Below are positions 43,305 through 51,450 of a DNA stretch of 51,450 nucleotides, piece after piece (the first letter of the stretch is position 1; each line of letters begins with the position of its first letter). The position numbers and the translations under genes were made by a program. The DNA comes from JAYZDF01 sp036337945 (GTDB lineage: Bacteria > Myxococcota > Kuafuiibacteriia > Kuafuiibacteriales > Kuafuiibacteriaceae). The stretch covers positions 1-51,450 of the forward strand of contig JAYZDF010000107.1 in the NCBI GenBank assembly GCA_036337945.1. The letters are read 5' to 3'. Under the pieces are notes generated by a model. It saw only the letters and a list, made by a program, of their open reading frames with translations, ran no database searches and was not told the DNA's origin.

Positions 43305-43880
43305 ATGATTTTATCAGACCGAGATATCAAGGCGAGATTAGAAAAAGGTGATTTGGTTGTAGACCCCATCACGGATTGGGACCTGCAGCTTCAGCCCGCA
43401 AGTCTCGACGTTCGATTAGGGACTGGGTTTGCAGTCTATCAATTGCCGCACCTTCCTTGTATTGATCCTCGCGATAAAGCGAATATTGACGCTGTGACCG
43501 CGCCCGTCGAACTTTCTGAGGGTGAGCCTTTCATTCTTCATCCGGGTGAGTTCGCGCTCGCGCATACTGCAGAGTACGTGAAGATTCCGGCGGATCTCGT
43601 GGCCCGAGTAGAAGGGCGAAGCAGTTTAGGTCGTTTGGCGATTGTGGTCCACGCGACAGCTGGCTTTATTGATCCAGGTTTTGAAGGAACCATTACTCTT
43701 GAGTTATCAAACTTGGGTCGAGCCGCAGTAAAACTCTATCCAGGCATGCGTATCGGCCAACTGGTGTTTCATACGATGACGAGCCCTGCGGAGCGTCCTT
43801 ACGGTTCGGGTCGGGGAAGCAAATATCAAGGACAGCGGGGTGCTGTACCAAGCCGTTCTGGTCAAGATATCGATAACTAG
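43305..43880 (+). CDS. dcd: dCTP deaminase
   Basis: Deaminates dCTP to dUTP; some family members also hydrolyse dUTP to dUMP. The 191-residue length is normal. ARVEGRSSLGRLAI supplies the Ser and Arg of the active site, HATAGFIDPGFEGTITLELSN the catalytic Glu (133), and YPGMRIGQLVF the phosphate-binding loop. The C-terminal SKYQGQRG closes over the nucleotide. From sequence alone I cannot tell mono- from bifunctional; the HATAGFIDPGF wording is compatible with the latter. No ribosome-binding site is strong, but the ATG at 43305 gives the family N-terminus. Confidence 0.93.
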   Translation: MILSDRDIKARLEKGDLVVDPITDWDLQLQPASLDVRLGTGFAVYQLPHLPCIDPRDKANIDAVTAPVELSEGEPFILHPGEFALAHTAEYVKIPADLVARVEGRSSLGRLAIVVHATAGFIDPGFEGTITLELSNLGRAAVKLYPGMRIGQLVFHTMTSPAERPYGSGRGSKYQGQRGAVPSRSGQDIDN

Positions 43881-43963
43881 AATTACAATAGCGAAGACGC
43901 CCACAAAATTTACGAATGCTGTGCTGGAAGCTTTCACGTTTCGATAATAAATCTAACGGTTTG

Positions 43964-44491
43964 TTACTGGCTTTCTAATGAGACCCAAAGGTTCACGCCA
44001 GGTGCTAAAGCCCATGTGTTTGTTCTGAGTCCGTAATACGCGACAACATTTGGCGTGAAAGCAACCCGTTTGTTTATAAACCAGCTGAGTCCCCCACCTG
44101 CGCCCACGAAAAACTCTGCATTCTTCCAATCGTCACCAGCCTGGTCGTGCATCCCTGCTAGAATAAGGTCGGCGCCAAAGTGATCGTTCAAAGGATAATC
44201 AGCGTAAAGCATGGCCATGATTCCCCAAAAATTTCCGTCGGCGGCCCATTCAGCACCTAGACTCGGCGAAAGAACCCATGATTCTGTCTCGAACGTCAGA
44301 GAAAGTGATAGGCCAGGATAGAAGGCCATATGGTCAACCTTTTCGCTATCGATCGTCGCAAATTCCATGCCCCATACGTTAAGGCCTACATCTTGAGCCT
44401 GGACAGGCGTGGCGGCGCATATGAACCCGGCGAGTAACGTCGTTAGTAGTGTCGTAGAAGTATTTTGTGAGTTGTGCGAATAGGTTGCCAT
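43964..44491 (-). CDS. Secreted beta-barrel-like outer-membrane protein
   Basis: A 175-residue protein with a clear signal peptide (TLLTTLLAGFICAATPVQA) if the ATG at 44491 is used; an earlier in-frame start at 44548 would place 19 extra residues before it. The mature part alternates aromatic and polar residues in short strands (FYPGLSLSLTFE, LSPSLGAEW, FWGIMAMLYADYPL, FFVGAGGGLSWFINKRVAF) and ends with a strand NLWVSLESQ. This is what an eight- to ten-strand outer-membrane barrel looks like. No family recognised. It is downstream of the M14 gene on the same strand. Confidence 0.65.
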   Translation of the reverse strand: MATYSHNSQNTSTTLLTTLLAGFICAATPVQAQDVGLNVWGMEFATIDSEKVDHMAFYPGLSLSLTFETESWVLSPSLGAEWAADGNFWGIMAMLYADYPLNDHFGADLILAGMHDQAGDDWKNAEFFVGAGGGLSWFINKRVAFTPNVVAYYGLRTNTWALAPGVNLWVSLESQ

Positions 44492-44576
44492 GTCAAATCT
44501 CAAAAAGTCGCCGGCTTGAGAACCGATTATGCCGCTCGATACGGCCAAATCTTGCTTGTATCAACGCTTTTGTTCT

Positions 44577-45707
44577 TTATTCAATTGCGCTGAACGCTTC
44601 TGCCAATAGGATAAGAGCGTCTAGCCCACTCGCACCCAGCTGTATACAGCGTTCTGGACTCCAGCCAAAAATCGGATCGGGAGCATTATCATTGTCCTTG
44701 AAAGGCATTTCAAGAGTATAGGCTGGGCACTGAAATCGGTGAGCGACGGCGTTGGTACACATCTTAAGATTCGCTTGGCCAGGCGACGCAATGGGGTAGC
44801 CGTGTTCACGTTGTAGGTCTGGATTGGCCCGCTGATATGCCGCCGCAAAAACTTCGCAGAGCTCTGGTATTCGGGTTGTCTCATAACCCGGGATCCCTTC
44901 AGCGCCGCTGAGAAAGTTATAGGGCAGTTCTTCGTCTCCATGGACATCTAAGCAGAAATTCACACCTGATTTATCCATCGCGGCCCGCGTGTAATAGACT
45001 TCTGGACTTCGTTCTATTGTCGGTTCGGCCCATTCCCGATTTAGGTTAGCCCCGGCAGCATTGCATCGCAGATGACCTCGGATTGCACCATCTGGATTCA
45101 TGTGCGGCACGATATGAATTGTTGCTAGCTCTCGAAGGTTTCGTGAAATAGCGTCGTTCGAGTCGAGCAGGCGCCCCAAGAAGCCCTCCATCCACCACGA
45201 AGCCATGCTTTCACCGGGATGTTGGCGAGCAATCACCCAAAACTTCAGCGGACCGTTGCCTACGACCAAACGGTGGAGATCTCGCCCGTCGACCGTGGCA
45301 CCTAGTCGATCAACAGTGACCAGATCAGAAAGCTGACATTGAGCGAGAAGGTCTAGATGTTGTTCATGAGTATGCGGAGCAAAGTATGCGTACCACTGCA
45401 TTTGCGCTTCTGGCATATGAGCGATGGTCAAAACGCCATCCTCAAATTCGGTATCAACCCGAGTCCAATTTTCGCGGTCGACACTCGTGCAGACGCGATA
45501 CCCGTTCCAGGCTCTCGGATAGCTAGCGTCGCCGGCATTGATGATTTGTAGTGTACACGCCTTACCTGCGGCGCCGTCTACGCGAAAATAAAACCACTGC
45601 ATGTGTTCATCACCTGCATCCTTACGAATGCGAAGTTTGGCGTGGGCATCGTCAGTGATGTCGACAACTTCGATGTTACCTGAGTCAAAGTGAGAATCGA
45701 TATGCAT
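44577..45707 (-). CDS. M14 carboxypeptidase, cytosolic carboxypeptidase (CCP/AGBL)-like
   Basis: A 376-residue zinc carboxypeptidase with the CCP layout: an N-terminal beta-sandwich (about 1-115, with WFYFRVDGAAGK and WNGYRVCTSVDR) followed by the M14 domain. Zinc is bound by HPGE (His163, Glu166) and DVHGDE (His256). MNPDG and NLNREW bind the substrate, and TLEMPFKD holds the catalytic Glu333. Eukaryotic CCPs remove glutamates from tubulin; bacterial relatives have unproven substrates. GAGGAG precedes the ATG at 45707, which fixes the start; an earlier GTG-type start is rejected. No signal peptide, so cytoplasmic. Confidence 0.9.
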   Translation of the reverse strand: MHIDSHFDSGNIEVVDITDDAHAKLRIRKDAGDEHMQWFYFRVDGAAGKACTLQIINAGDASYPRAWNGYRVCTSVDRENWTRVDTEFEDGVLTIAHMPEAQMQWYAYFAPHTHEQHLDLLAQCQLSDLVTVDRLGATVDGRDLHRLVVGNGPLKFWVIARQHPGESMASWWMEGFLGRLLDSNDAISRNLRELATIHIVPHMNPDGAIRGHLRCNAAGANLNREWAEPTIERSPEVYYTRAAMDKSGVNFCLDVHGDEELPYNFLSGAEGIPGYETTRIPELCEVFAAAYQRANPDLQREHGYPIASPGQANLKMCTNAVAHRFQCPAYTLEMPFKDNDNAPDPIFGWSPERCIQLGASGLDALILLAEAFSAIE

Positions 45708-45896
45708 AGCTACTCCTCGCTCCAAGAAGAAACGGTCTGTCTCAAAGCTTCTGGAGAGGTTATGACCCAAAATCTAGACAAAAGTCATCGGTTGATTCGT
45801 CGTTTGGGAGATTGTTTCAGAGGTTAGCGCGGAATATAGCCCCAGACCGGCGGAGCGGTTTGCGAAGACGTAGATGCAGGAATACACTGGTTTTCA

Positions 45897-46427
45897 GTGA
45901 CGCAATCGTTATCTAGTACTAGGTCGGACAAATACCTCATTCGTGCTGCGGAATCAGAAGACGATATCGCGACCATGTCGTCATTGTCTATACTGACGAT
46001 TTTGGAGACCCTTCCCGAAGCACGCCGTGATCCGTCGATCGTGCCCGGGTTTTCTCATGAAGAGATGGCCGCAATGTACCGAGAAGGCTTGAGTAATCCG
46101 AATCATAAATATCTCGTCGTCTGTGACAACAAAAGCCAGGTGGTCGGGCATGGAATTTATTTACTCCGCCGCGATGATACGAATAAGTCTTACGGTTATC
46201 TCTATACACGCTATGTATTACCAGCCCATCGTAGAAATGGATTAGGTGGGCGAATGTTAGATATGGCGCTCGATTGGTTTAGAGAGATGAACGCTGAGTG
46301 GGCTGAGGCGCATACGCATTCGAGTAATCTTGGACTTCAAAAGTTATTCATTTCTCGAGGCTTTGAGCTGGGTCCAGTCCTGGAGGGCCGATGGGCCTCT
46401 ATCCGATTAGAGAAAAAACTCCGCTGA
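45897..46427 (+). CDS. GNAT-family acetyltransferase
   Basis: A 176-residue N-acetyltransferase. YLYTRYVLPAHRRNGLGGRMLDMAL holds the acetyl-CoA pyrophosphate loop (RRNGLGGR), followed by the HTHSSNLGLQKLFISRGF block that closes the fold. The N-terminal part has IRAAESEDDIATM, the usual first strand and helix. The acceptor substrate is unknown. Start is GTG with no strong ribosome-binding site; it diverges from the M14 gene. Confidence 0.82.
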   Translation: MTQSLSSTRSDKYLIRAAESEDDIATMSSLSILTILETLPEARRDPSIVPGFSHEEMAAMYREGLSNPNHKYLVVCDNKSQVVGHGIYLLRRDDTNKSYGYLYTRYVLPAHRRNGLGGRMLDMALDWFREMNAEWAEAHTHSSNLGLQKLFISRGFELGPVLEGRWASIRLEKKLR

Positions 46428-46487
46428 CGGGCTATCGTTGCAAGGAATCTCGGGCGTAATCTCTTTCGACTATGATGGATTCCCGAT

Positions 46488-46493
46488 TATAAT
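46488..46493 (+). promoter_or_regulatory. Possible -10 box before the porin gene
   Basis: TATAAT lies 94 bases before the porin start. TTCGAC, 17 bases further upstream, is a poor -35 match, so this is only a candidate promoter. Confidence 0.3.
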
Positions 46494-46586
46494 TCGACAT
46501 CAATTCAATTTGGTGTAAAACGACCGCGTAGACATCGAAGAACTCAGGTTTTCCCCTGGCGACATATTCTTTGAAGGAATAAGAAA

Positions 46587-47951
46587 ATGAACAGGCTTAC
46601 GAATAATGCAGAGAGAAAATTTCGTCATATCAGTTACGCAGCGGTATTAAGTTTTTGCCTACCCGCTTTGGCGTTCGCAGGTGAGGAGCAGAGCACGACG
46701 TCCTCGGTCTCATCCTTATCTGAAAAGGTTGAGGTGAAGGATGAGACCGCGAAGCAAGTTCAAGAAGCGAATGCTGAACCTGCAAAATGGTATGCGACAC
46801 CGGACAAGCCTTTGCAGATTGACGCGCTTTTTCATGCAGCGGTGGGTTGGACCGACCGGAAGGCGACGAACATCGATGCTCGCCCGTTTTTTTCCGTGCA
46901 TCGTGCGCGGTTGTGGTTCCGCGGAAAGGTACATGACCGCGTAAACTATGTTTTACATCTGGCTTTCGACCGCATCGGTGCGGATGAATATGCGATGCTT
47001 CAAGCGGGTCCTCTTGGACCGGCGCGTCCGTTGGCGGTTCAAGACGCTCTTGTCCAGTACGATGTCTTCGGGACGAAAGCACTTCGAATTAGTGCGGGCT
47101 TCCTTCGACCGAATGTGGGTCGTGAGAGTAATACACCCGTTCCGGCCGTTGGGACTCATGAACCTGGACTGACCTCATTTTTAGCTCGTCGAATGACGAC
47201 CGGAACCGGGCATGGTCGCGCCGGAGGTATTGATTTAGGTGGTCGCTTTGAAAATCTGGCAGGTGACTCGTTACCGCTCTCTTTGATTTATCATGCAGGT
47301 GCATTTACGCCGACGCGTGAAGGAATGGGCGCAGACGGTACGCAATATTCGAATAGTTTGGGCTTGCAAGGAGCGCCTCTATTTGGCGGTAGCCTAAGTC
47401 TCGTATTTGGAAGTCTCAGTCACATGCGGGCCGGAGACCTTCTCTTTTTGCCGAACTCTTGGTCGAAAGATTGGACCGTAATGCTCGGAGGCGCAGCTTC
47501 AGCACAAATGGAAAACGACTTCTTCGATCAAACCGTTGTTCAATCGTATTACGCGAACGCTTCAGCGTACGGCGTTTATTTCGACGGTGAATTCGTTACG
47601 GCCGAACGCAAGTTGTCGACTGGTGGTCGCATGAGCAATCAAGCCTATCACGCTCGACTTGGTTATAACATCTGGTTAGACCGTTCGATTCTTTCACCGT
47701 TTGCGATGTATACGCAGTTGAAGGGCGACGACCTTTCATCGATTGGAACAAGCGCAGTCGACGACTTTGGTATGGCATTAGGAACCGGTAGCTTGGTGGA
47801 CGCCGGATTCAACTGGCATTTTCGAGCTCATAAACTCCGCGCCGGTTTCCACGTGATTTACGCCATGACCGAAGATCAGGGTGCAACCGCAGCGTCCCAA
47901 CCCATACGCGACGGCTGGTCTAGCTTTGTGACTCTGCAGGTTCAGCGTTAG
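46587..47951 (+). CDS. Outer-membrane porin (phosphate-selective porin O/P-like)
   Basis: A 454-residue protein with a signal peptide (SYAAVLSFCLPALAFAGE), a short coiled or polar stretch (about 35-65), and then a beta-barrel: many alternating strands with aromatic girdles, such as FFSVHRARLWFRGKVHD, RVNYVLHLAFDR, ALRISAGFLRPNVGRESN, SLSLVFGSLSH and the C-terminal SSFVTLQVQR. The RARLWFRG and VQDALVQYD wording resembles porin O/P proteins that let anions or phosphate pass. GGAAT precedes the ATG. Pore selectivity cannot be told from sequence. It stands alone. Confidence 0.8.
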   Translation: MNRLTNNAERKFRHISYAAVLSFCLPALAFAGEEQSTTSSVSSLSEKVEVKDETAKQVQEANAEPAKWYATPDKPLQIDALFHAAVGWTDRKATNIDARPFFSVHRARLWFRGKVHDRVNYVLHLAFDRIGADEYAMLQAGPLGPARPLAVQDALVQYDVFGTKALRISAGFLRPNVGRESNTPVPAVGTHEPGLTSFLARRMTTGTGHGRAGGIDLGGRFENLAGDSLPLSLIYHAGAFTPTREGMGADGTQYSNSLGLQGAPLFGGSLSLVFGSLSHMRAGDLLFLPNSWSKDWTVMLGGAASAQMENDFFDQTVVQSYYANASAYGVYFDGEFVTAERKLSTGGRMSNQAYHARLGYNIWLDRSILSPFAMYTQLKGDDLSSIGTSAVDDFGMALGTGSLVDAGFNWHFRAHKLRAGFHVIYAMTEDQGATAASQPIRDGWSSFVTLQVQR

Positions 47952-47995
47952 ACAAAATAAGTCTGTCTATCTCAGTCTTACTTTTAAGAAGTTCT

Positions 47996-48286
47996 CTAAG
48001 TCACAAATACTGCCTCAAATTTTTGGACGGTTCTTTCCGCAATAATTCCGCTGACGGCTTCTTTCCAGATATGAAAATGAGAAGACGCGAAATGTTTCTG
48101 TTGCGCGTCGTGATCGACGTACACTTCGTATAGGTAAAAACAAGTCGGATCGTCTGGTTCGCGAAGAACATCAAATCGAACATTTCCAGGCTCTTTTCGG
48201 GTCTCAGCTGCGTTGGCTAAGGTGGCTTTTAGGTAATGTTCAACATGGTCAGGAATTATGCGGTGCTTGATTTGAATAGTTATCAT
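47996..48286 (-). CDS. Antibiotic biosynthesis monooxygenase (ABM)-domain protein
   Basis: A 96-residue ferredoxin-like alpha+beta protein of the YgiN/ABM family: TIQIKHRIIPDHVEHYLKAT, EPGNVRFDVLREPDDPTCFYLYEVYVD, then the HFASSHFHIW block and EAVFV. Members are cofactor-free quinol monooxygenases or heme-binding proteins; the catalytic outcome here is unknown. It lies between the porin and an SGNH-like lipoprotein gene, on the opposite strand to the porin. Confidence 0.85.
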   Translation of the reverse strand: MITIQIKHRIIPDHVEHYLKATLANAAETRKEPGNVRFDVLREPDDPTCFYLYEVYVDHDAQQKHFASSHFHIWKEAVSGIIAERTVQKFEAVFVT

Positions 48287-48391
48287 GAGAATCTTGAGTC
48301 ATTTAGACGCATATTGTTCTTGGATGAAATACTTCCTTTATCTAATTTTCGAAATCAGCGACAGACGGTACTTTTCTAAGCGCGGCTCCGG

Positions 48392-50047
48392 TTAGAACGG
48401 TGACTTTTCAAGATACATGAGCGTCCATGCGGTATCACAGCCTATTTTATGAGCTTTCCAGGTTCTCCATTCTCTTGAGGATGAATCACTAGGCTCGCCG
48501 CCTAAGGAGCACTTATTGGTCAAAAGCGTATACATGAACGCACCGATAGATTTGTCTAAATCTCGATGCATATGCCATGCGTCTCGGTAAGCCGACTGGT
48601 TGGGCGTGGCTTCCTTCATTTGTGCATAGAGTGTCCGAATCGGAATTGCTCGACCGTGAGGTAGCTCTGATTGTTCAATCATAAAGCGGGCGACGCCTAA
48701 ATCAGTATCGTTGACAACGCCACCGTCGCGTTCATCGAGCCCATATAACATCGATACGTCACCATGATTACCGTGGTCTTGCATTGGGAAACCAAAGGAG
48801 TACTGAAAGCGGGTAGGGTCGATTTTATAGCGTTTGTTAGGCTCAAAGTTGGTATTTGCGCGGCCATAGTTGAAAGTCATGGGCGATGAATTGCCGCGTT
48901 GAAGATCTTCAGTTGCTTGATTGAATATCCAATTGAGCCCGTCTAATATTCCTCTCTCCGAACTTGTTCCGGTGTGGTTATACGTCAAGGTTGAGGTCTC
49001 CACCTTGCAACGGCCGAAAGGAGATTGGTTTTCGAAGTCGCCGGAATAGTGGTTGTTGGTTTTTGCTTGGTTTACTGCGCTGAACGCGACGACTGCCAGC
49101 TCGACGGGATATTGATAGGATGAATTGGCCGCCGATGTTTCCGTGATTTGAGAATAGATAGAAGCCGCAGCCAGATACGCTCCATTTGGACTTGGATGAT
49201 TCTGTGAGCTATCTCTTTGGTTCGTGGACAATTCAGCCCAGGCGAGTCCGGCAGGTACAACCGGTAACTCCACCGGCGCTCCGTCAGCGGTTCGATAAAC
49301 AATTTCCTCAAATCGTTCGGTCTTAGAAAGGTCGTCCGACCACATCATGAGTAATAATGGCTGTGCGCTGCCTTCGGATATTTTGGCTGAAAGCTTGTGT
49401 GCGCCCAGCGCGAAATATCCGGGCATATTTGACACGATATACGGGTCCGCACCGATAACCACATAATCCCATTCTACTGCGTCTTTTCCTTGAAGATTAT
49501 CGACTCGTGCTTGGGCGTCTTCGGGCCAATAAAGATATTGGGTGAGCGAGTGACGGTAGTGAGGAAGCGTGTATTCACTGCCGTTTCCACCCAGCCCGAA
49601 AGTCACGGGTTTGCTGGCATATATGTCTTCAGACACGACATTCACCGTTTCTACAATTTCGCTGTCGCCTTCCAATATATTTTTGAGCTCGGTCGCGATT
49701 TGGTCAGCTGAAAAACCAGGTCCGCCGCTTAGCGATGAGGATGTTCCGAGAATCAAGATATTGATTTGCCCATTATTATTTCGGTCAGGATGAACATAGG
49801 TTGCCATGGGCGTCTCTCCTGCGTCTGCATTTACGCCTGCATCATCCTGCAAGGGAGGCTCATTACCTGTGTCGCTTGGGGATGCTGCATCGGTCGAATT
49901 TGGATTGCGAGAAATATCAGTGCTCGATTCGTCCGAATGGGTTTCGTTGCTGCACGCGTGGAGTAGAGAACCGAAGAGCAGGATCGAAAGCCCGAGGCGG
50001 GTCGTTTTGTGTAAGTGTTTTGAGCCATGGCTTCTCTTTCTCGTCAT
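48392..50047 (-). CDS. SGNH-hydrolase-like lipoprotein
   Basis: A 551-residue secreted lipoprotein: signal LGLSILLFGSLLHAC followed by a Ser/Asp/Asn-rich linker. ILILGTSSSLSGG resembles the GDS(L)-like first block of SGNH hydrolases, and the later NHPSPNGAYLAAASIY (after QRDSSQ) resembles the block with the catalytic Asp/His. Several Trp/Tyr-rich sections and an aromatic core follow; about four Cys are present in the C-terminal part. A role as a secreted esterase or carbohydrate esterase is plausible but unproven. The start at 50047 is preferred because GAGAAAGAG precedes it; an ATG at 50065 is the alternative. Confidence 0.72.
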   Translation of the reverse strand: MTRKRSHGSKHLHKTTRLGLSILLFGSLLHACSNETHSDESSTDISRNPNSTDAASPSDTGNEPPLQDDAGVNADAGETPMATYVHPDRNNNGQINILILGTSSSLSGGPGFSADQIATELKNILEGDSEIVETVNVVSEDIYASKPVTFGLGGNGSEYTLPHYRHSLTQYLYWPEDAQARVDNLQGKDAVEWDYVVIGADPYIVSNMPGYFALGAHKLSAKISEGSAQPLLLMMWSDDLSKTERFEEIVYRTADGAPVELPVVPAGLAWAELSTNQRDSSQNHPSPNGAYLAAASIYSQITETSAANSSYQYPVELAVVAFSAVNQAKTNNHYSGDFENQSPFGRCKVETSTLTYNHTGTSSERGILDGLNWIFNQATEDLQRGNSSPMTFNYGRANTNFEPNKRYKIDPTRFQYSFGFPMQDHGNHGDVSMLYGLDERDGGVVNDTDLGVARFMIEQSELPHGRAIPIRTLYAQMKEATPNQSAYRDAWHMHRDLDKSIGAFMYTLLTNKCSLGGEPSDSSSREWRTWKAHKIGCDTAWTLMYLEKSPF

Positions 50048-50230
50048 CAAATTGCTCTTTCTCATCAGCAGTATAGACGAAAATGGTTACTACATTAAAT
50101 CGACCGGTATCGTTCGAGATAGAACATGAAAATGTGAAAGATGGTTAAACGGTTTTCATACGATCCGACGAAAACCGTGATGATTTGACGCTCTGCCTAT
50201 TCGTGACTAATCTTTCAAAAAAGACGCCTA

Positions 50231-50878
50231 ATGCAGTTACCGAAACCGCTAAAAGCTCGCTGGATGCCAAAACCGCTGAGTTCGGCCCAATATTGGGTCG
50301 CTGGTCTGGATGACGGTCGCACTAGATATTGTATAGAGCACGAGGTCCTCAGCGATGTGACACCGGCGATGATTGTTTGGTTTTTGAATCACATGACGGA
50401 TCGTATTGAGGTTGAGGGCGAATTGGTTCAGCAATATCGCCTTTGGCATCCGGTCGACCATATTTCTCTGACCTATCTCAAGAAAGGAGTGGACGGCCGG
50501 AATTTTGGTTCAGGCGCACAAATTAGAATTCAGGAAGCGTTTCAAGGAAATCCGGATTACATGATTAATGTTTTAGCGACGGTCGAATATTTGGACGAGA
50601 CTGGTTTTGCACATTACGAAAAATTTGCGGGTATGCGGGCGGCCGAGATGCGATACACCTTTGAGCCAACCGAACAAGGAACGGTGTACAAGAACTCGCT
50701 TACGGTCGGCGTTGCAGGCGATTCTTTGGCCGCCCGGTTTATTAACCGCGTTGTTGCGCCCAGAGTGTTTCCAAAAGAAAAAGGCCTGGCTTGGGTGAAG
50801 CATAATATCGAAGAGGTGGGTGCTTTTGAAACCTTCCTACCTCAGCTGTATAATGAACGTAAGGACAAGGACTCTTGA
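50231..50878 (+). CDS. DAPG-hydrolase (PhlG)-like protein
   Basis: A 215-residue SRPBCC-fold protein with the motifs I recall for the 2,4-diacetylphloroglucinol hydrolase family: CIEHEVLSDVTPAMIVWFLN, QQYRLWHPVDHISLTY (metal-binding His pair), a central FAHYEKFAGM and a C-terminal helix with FPKEKGLAWVKHN. PhlG cuts a C-C bond in diacetylphloroglucinol; distant relatives may act on other phloroglucinols or unrelated ligands, so the name does not fix the substrate. No signal peptide. It diverges from the lipoprotein gene. Confidence 0.7.
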   Translation: MQLPKPLKARWMPKPLSSAQYWVAGLDDGRTRYCIEHEVLSDVTPAMIVWFLNHMTDRIEVEGELVQQYRLWHPVDHISLTYLKKGVDGRNFGSGAQIRIQEAFQGNPDYMINVLATVEYLDETGFAHYEKFAGMRAAEMRYTFEPTEQGTVYKNSLTVGVAGDSLAARFINRVVAPRVFPKEKGLAWVKHNIEEVGAFETFLPQLYNERKDKDS

Positions 50879-50953
50879 TTGCGATTGGTTCTCAGCATCA
50901 GAAATATTCATTCCGCTCAATTTTTGTGTGGCTGGTCTTAGAGGATTTTTGCG

Positions 50954-51427
50954 ATGTCTAAGCTTGGTGATAAAAATGTGATGATCGTTCGATTCAAGTG
51001 GGCCTGGGTTTTTGTGTCCGGCTTGGTTCTGACGAACTTTTTTCTCAGCTTTTTTTGTGGGAATTGGTCATTATTAGCTTACCTCAGCGTAGGCGGCATA
51101 GGTGCTTGGAGAGCGGAGAGTTTGCAAAAGCGGTTTTCCGGAGATTCCTGGTTTTCCAAAATCGTTCGAGCTGGGGCGGCTTTATTGGCGGTAGCCTCTT
51201 TCGTAGGTTTCATCGGCTTATCGCGTATGCCGGTTCGCTGGGATACAAAATGTTCTTGGCGCTACTGTGGTCGCGCTATGGGGCCTGGTTTATTGAAGTC
51301 TCCTTTCCCCGTCGGAACGCCGACATGCCGAGGATGGTCGGTATGCGCGAACGAGTATCAATATTCATCTGCGGAATACTCGGAAATGCTAAAGCAAATC
51401 GAAGCTCAGGGCTGTCCGGCGCCGTAG
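50954..51427 (+). CDS. Small membrane protein of unknown function
   Basis: A 157-residue protein with three likely membrane helices in its first half (WVFVSGLVLTNFFLSFFC, LLAYLSVGGIGAW and AALLAVASFVGFIGL), then a polar C-terminal domain with several Cys (CSWRYCG, CRGWSVC, GC), which might bind a metal or form disulfides outside the membrane. No family recognised. The ATG follows an AGAGGA-type ribosome-binding site at about seven bases. It is downstream of the DAPG-hydrolase-like gene by 75 bases on the same strand. Confidence 0.6.
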   Translation: MSKLGDKNVMIVRFKWAWVFVSGLVLTNFFLSFFCGNWSLLAYLSVGGIGAWRAESLQKRFSGDSWFSKIVRAGAALLAVASFVGFIGLSRMPVRWDTKCSWRYCGRAMGPGLLKSPFPVGTPTCRGWSVCANEYQYSSAEYSEMLKQIEAQGCPAP

Positions 51428-51450
51428 CTCCGGGTTTTATGAGTACTTTC

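Noticed and set aside
1..51450. CRISPR arrays, rRNA, tRNA and insertion sequences
   Set aside because: Reading through the gaps I saw no regularly spaced repeats, cloverleaf sequences, transposase genes or terminal inverted repeats; a dedicated scan (tRNAscan-SE, Infernal) was not possible.

Overview
The window is bacterial chromosome of roughly 48 % G+C, densely packed with genes on both strands. Several secreted lipoproteins have Asn-rich or 'DAG'-rich linkers straight after the lipobox cysteine. That style, together with an M66-type metallopeptidase, FAS1 and SGNH-like lipoproteins, a class II glutamine synthetase and frequent TTG/GTG starts, suggests a Gram-negative deltaproteobacterial lineage such as Myxococcota/Bradymonadales. 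This placement is inferred from gene style only; no rRNA or tRNA was recognised.

Layout. 1-4.0 kb: a truncated lipoprotein, aspartoacylase-like and START-domain proteins, and two methyltransferases. 4.2-5.2 kb: a leaderless-type double peptidoglycan-binding protein with an L,D-transpeptidase-like C-terminus. 5.2-10.2 kb: a HAD phosphatase and organophosphate transporter pair facing away from PEP carboxylase. 10.2-15.0 kb: small unknowns, a YugP-like membrane protease, an iodotyrosine-deiodinase-like nitroreductase, and a tight three-gene operon in which a hydrophobic-tailed unknown protein sits between two DUF1795/DcrB proteins. That layout recalls EagR chaperones with a type VI secretion effector. 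15.2-17.3 kb: a radical SAM/SPASM protein, then glnII behind a cluster of ACTAAG half-sites.

17.5-26.8 kb is a glycogen/alpha-glucan cluster: glgB, a GH57-GH77 (MalQ) fusion, a FabZ-like hotdog protein lacking its histidine, glgC, glgA and a HAD-family protein. It covers precursor activation, chain elongation, branching and glucan rearrangement. PEP carboxylase, glutamine synthetase and a sugar-phosphate type transporter lie nearby.

26.8-51.4 kb mixes redox and detoxification genes (two GST-like proteins, MsrB), cell-surface lipoproteins (a beta-propeller gene broken by one in-frame TAG, an M66-like protease, a four-FAS1 protein with 11-bp repeats upstream, an SGNH-like protein), housekeeping genes (ychF, dcd, a TrmN6-like methyltransferase, acyl-CoA synthetase), a porin, an M14 cytosolic-carboxypeptidase-like enzyme, a DAPG-hydrolase-like protein and small membrane proteins. 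No CRISPR array, IS element, rRNA or tRNA was seen. The strongest candidates for something undescribed are the DUF1795-unknown-DUF1795 operon with the nearby signal-less peptidoglycan-active protein, the GH57-MalQ fusion, and the two repeat clusters upstream of glnII and the FAS1 gene.
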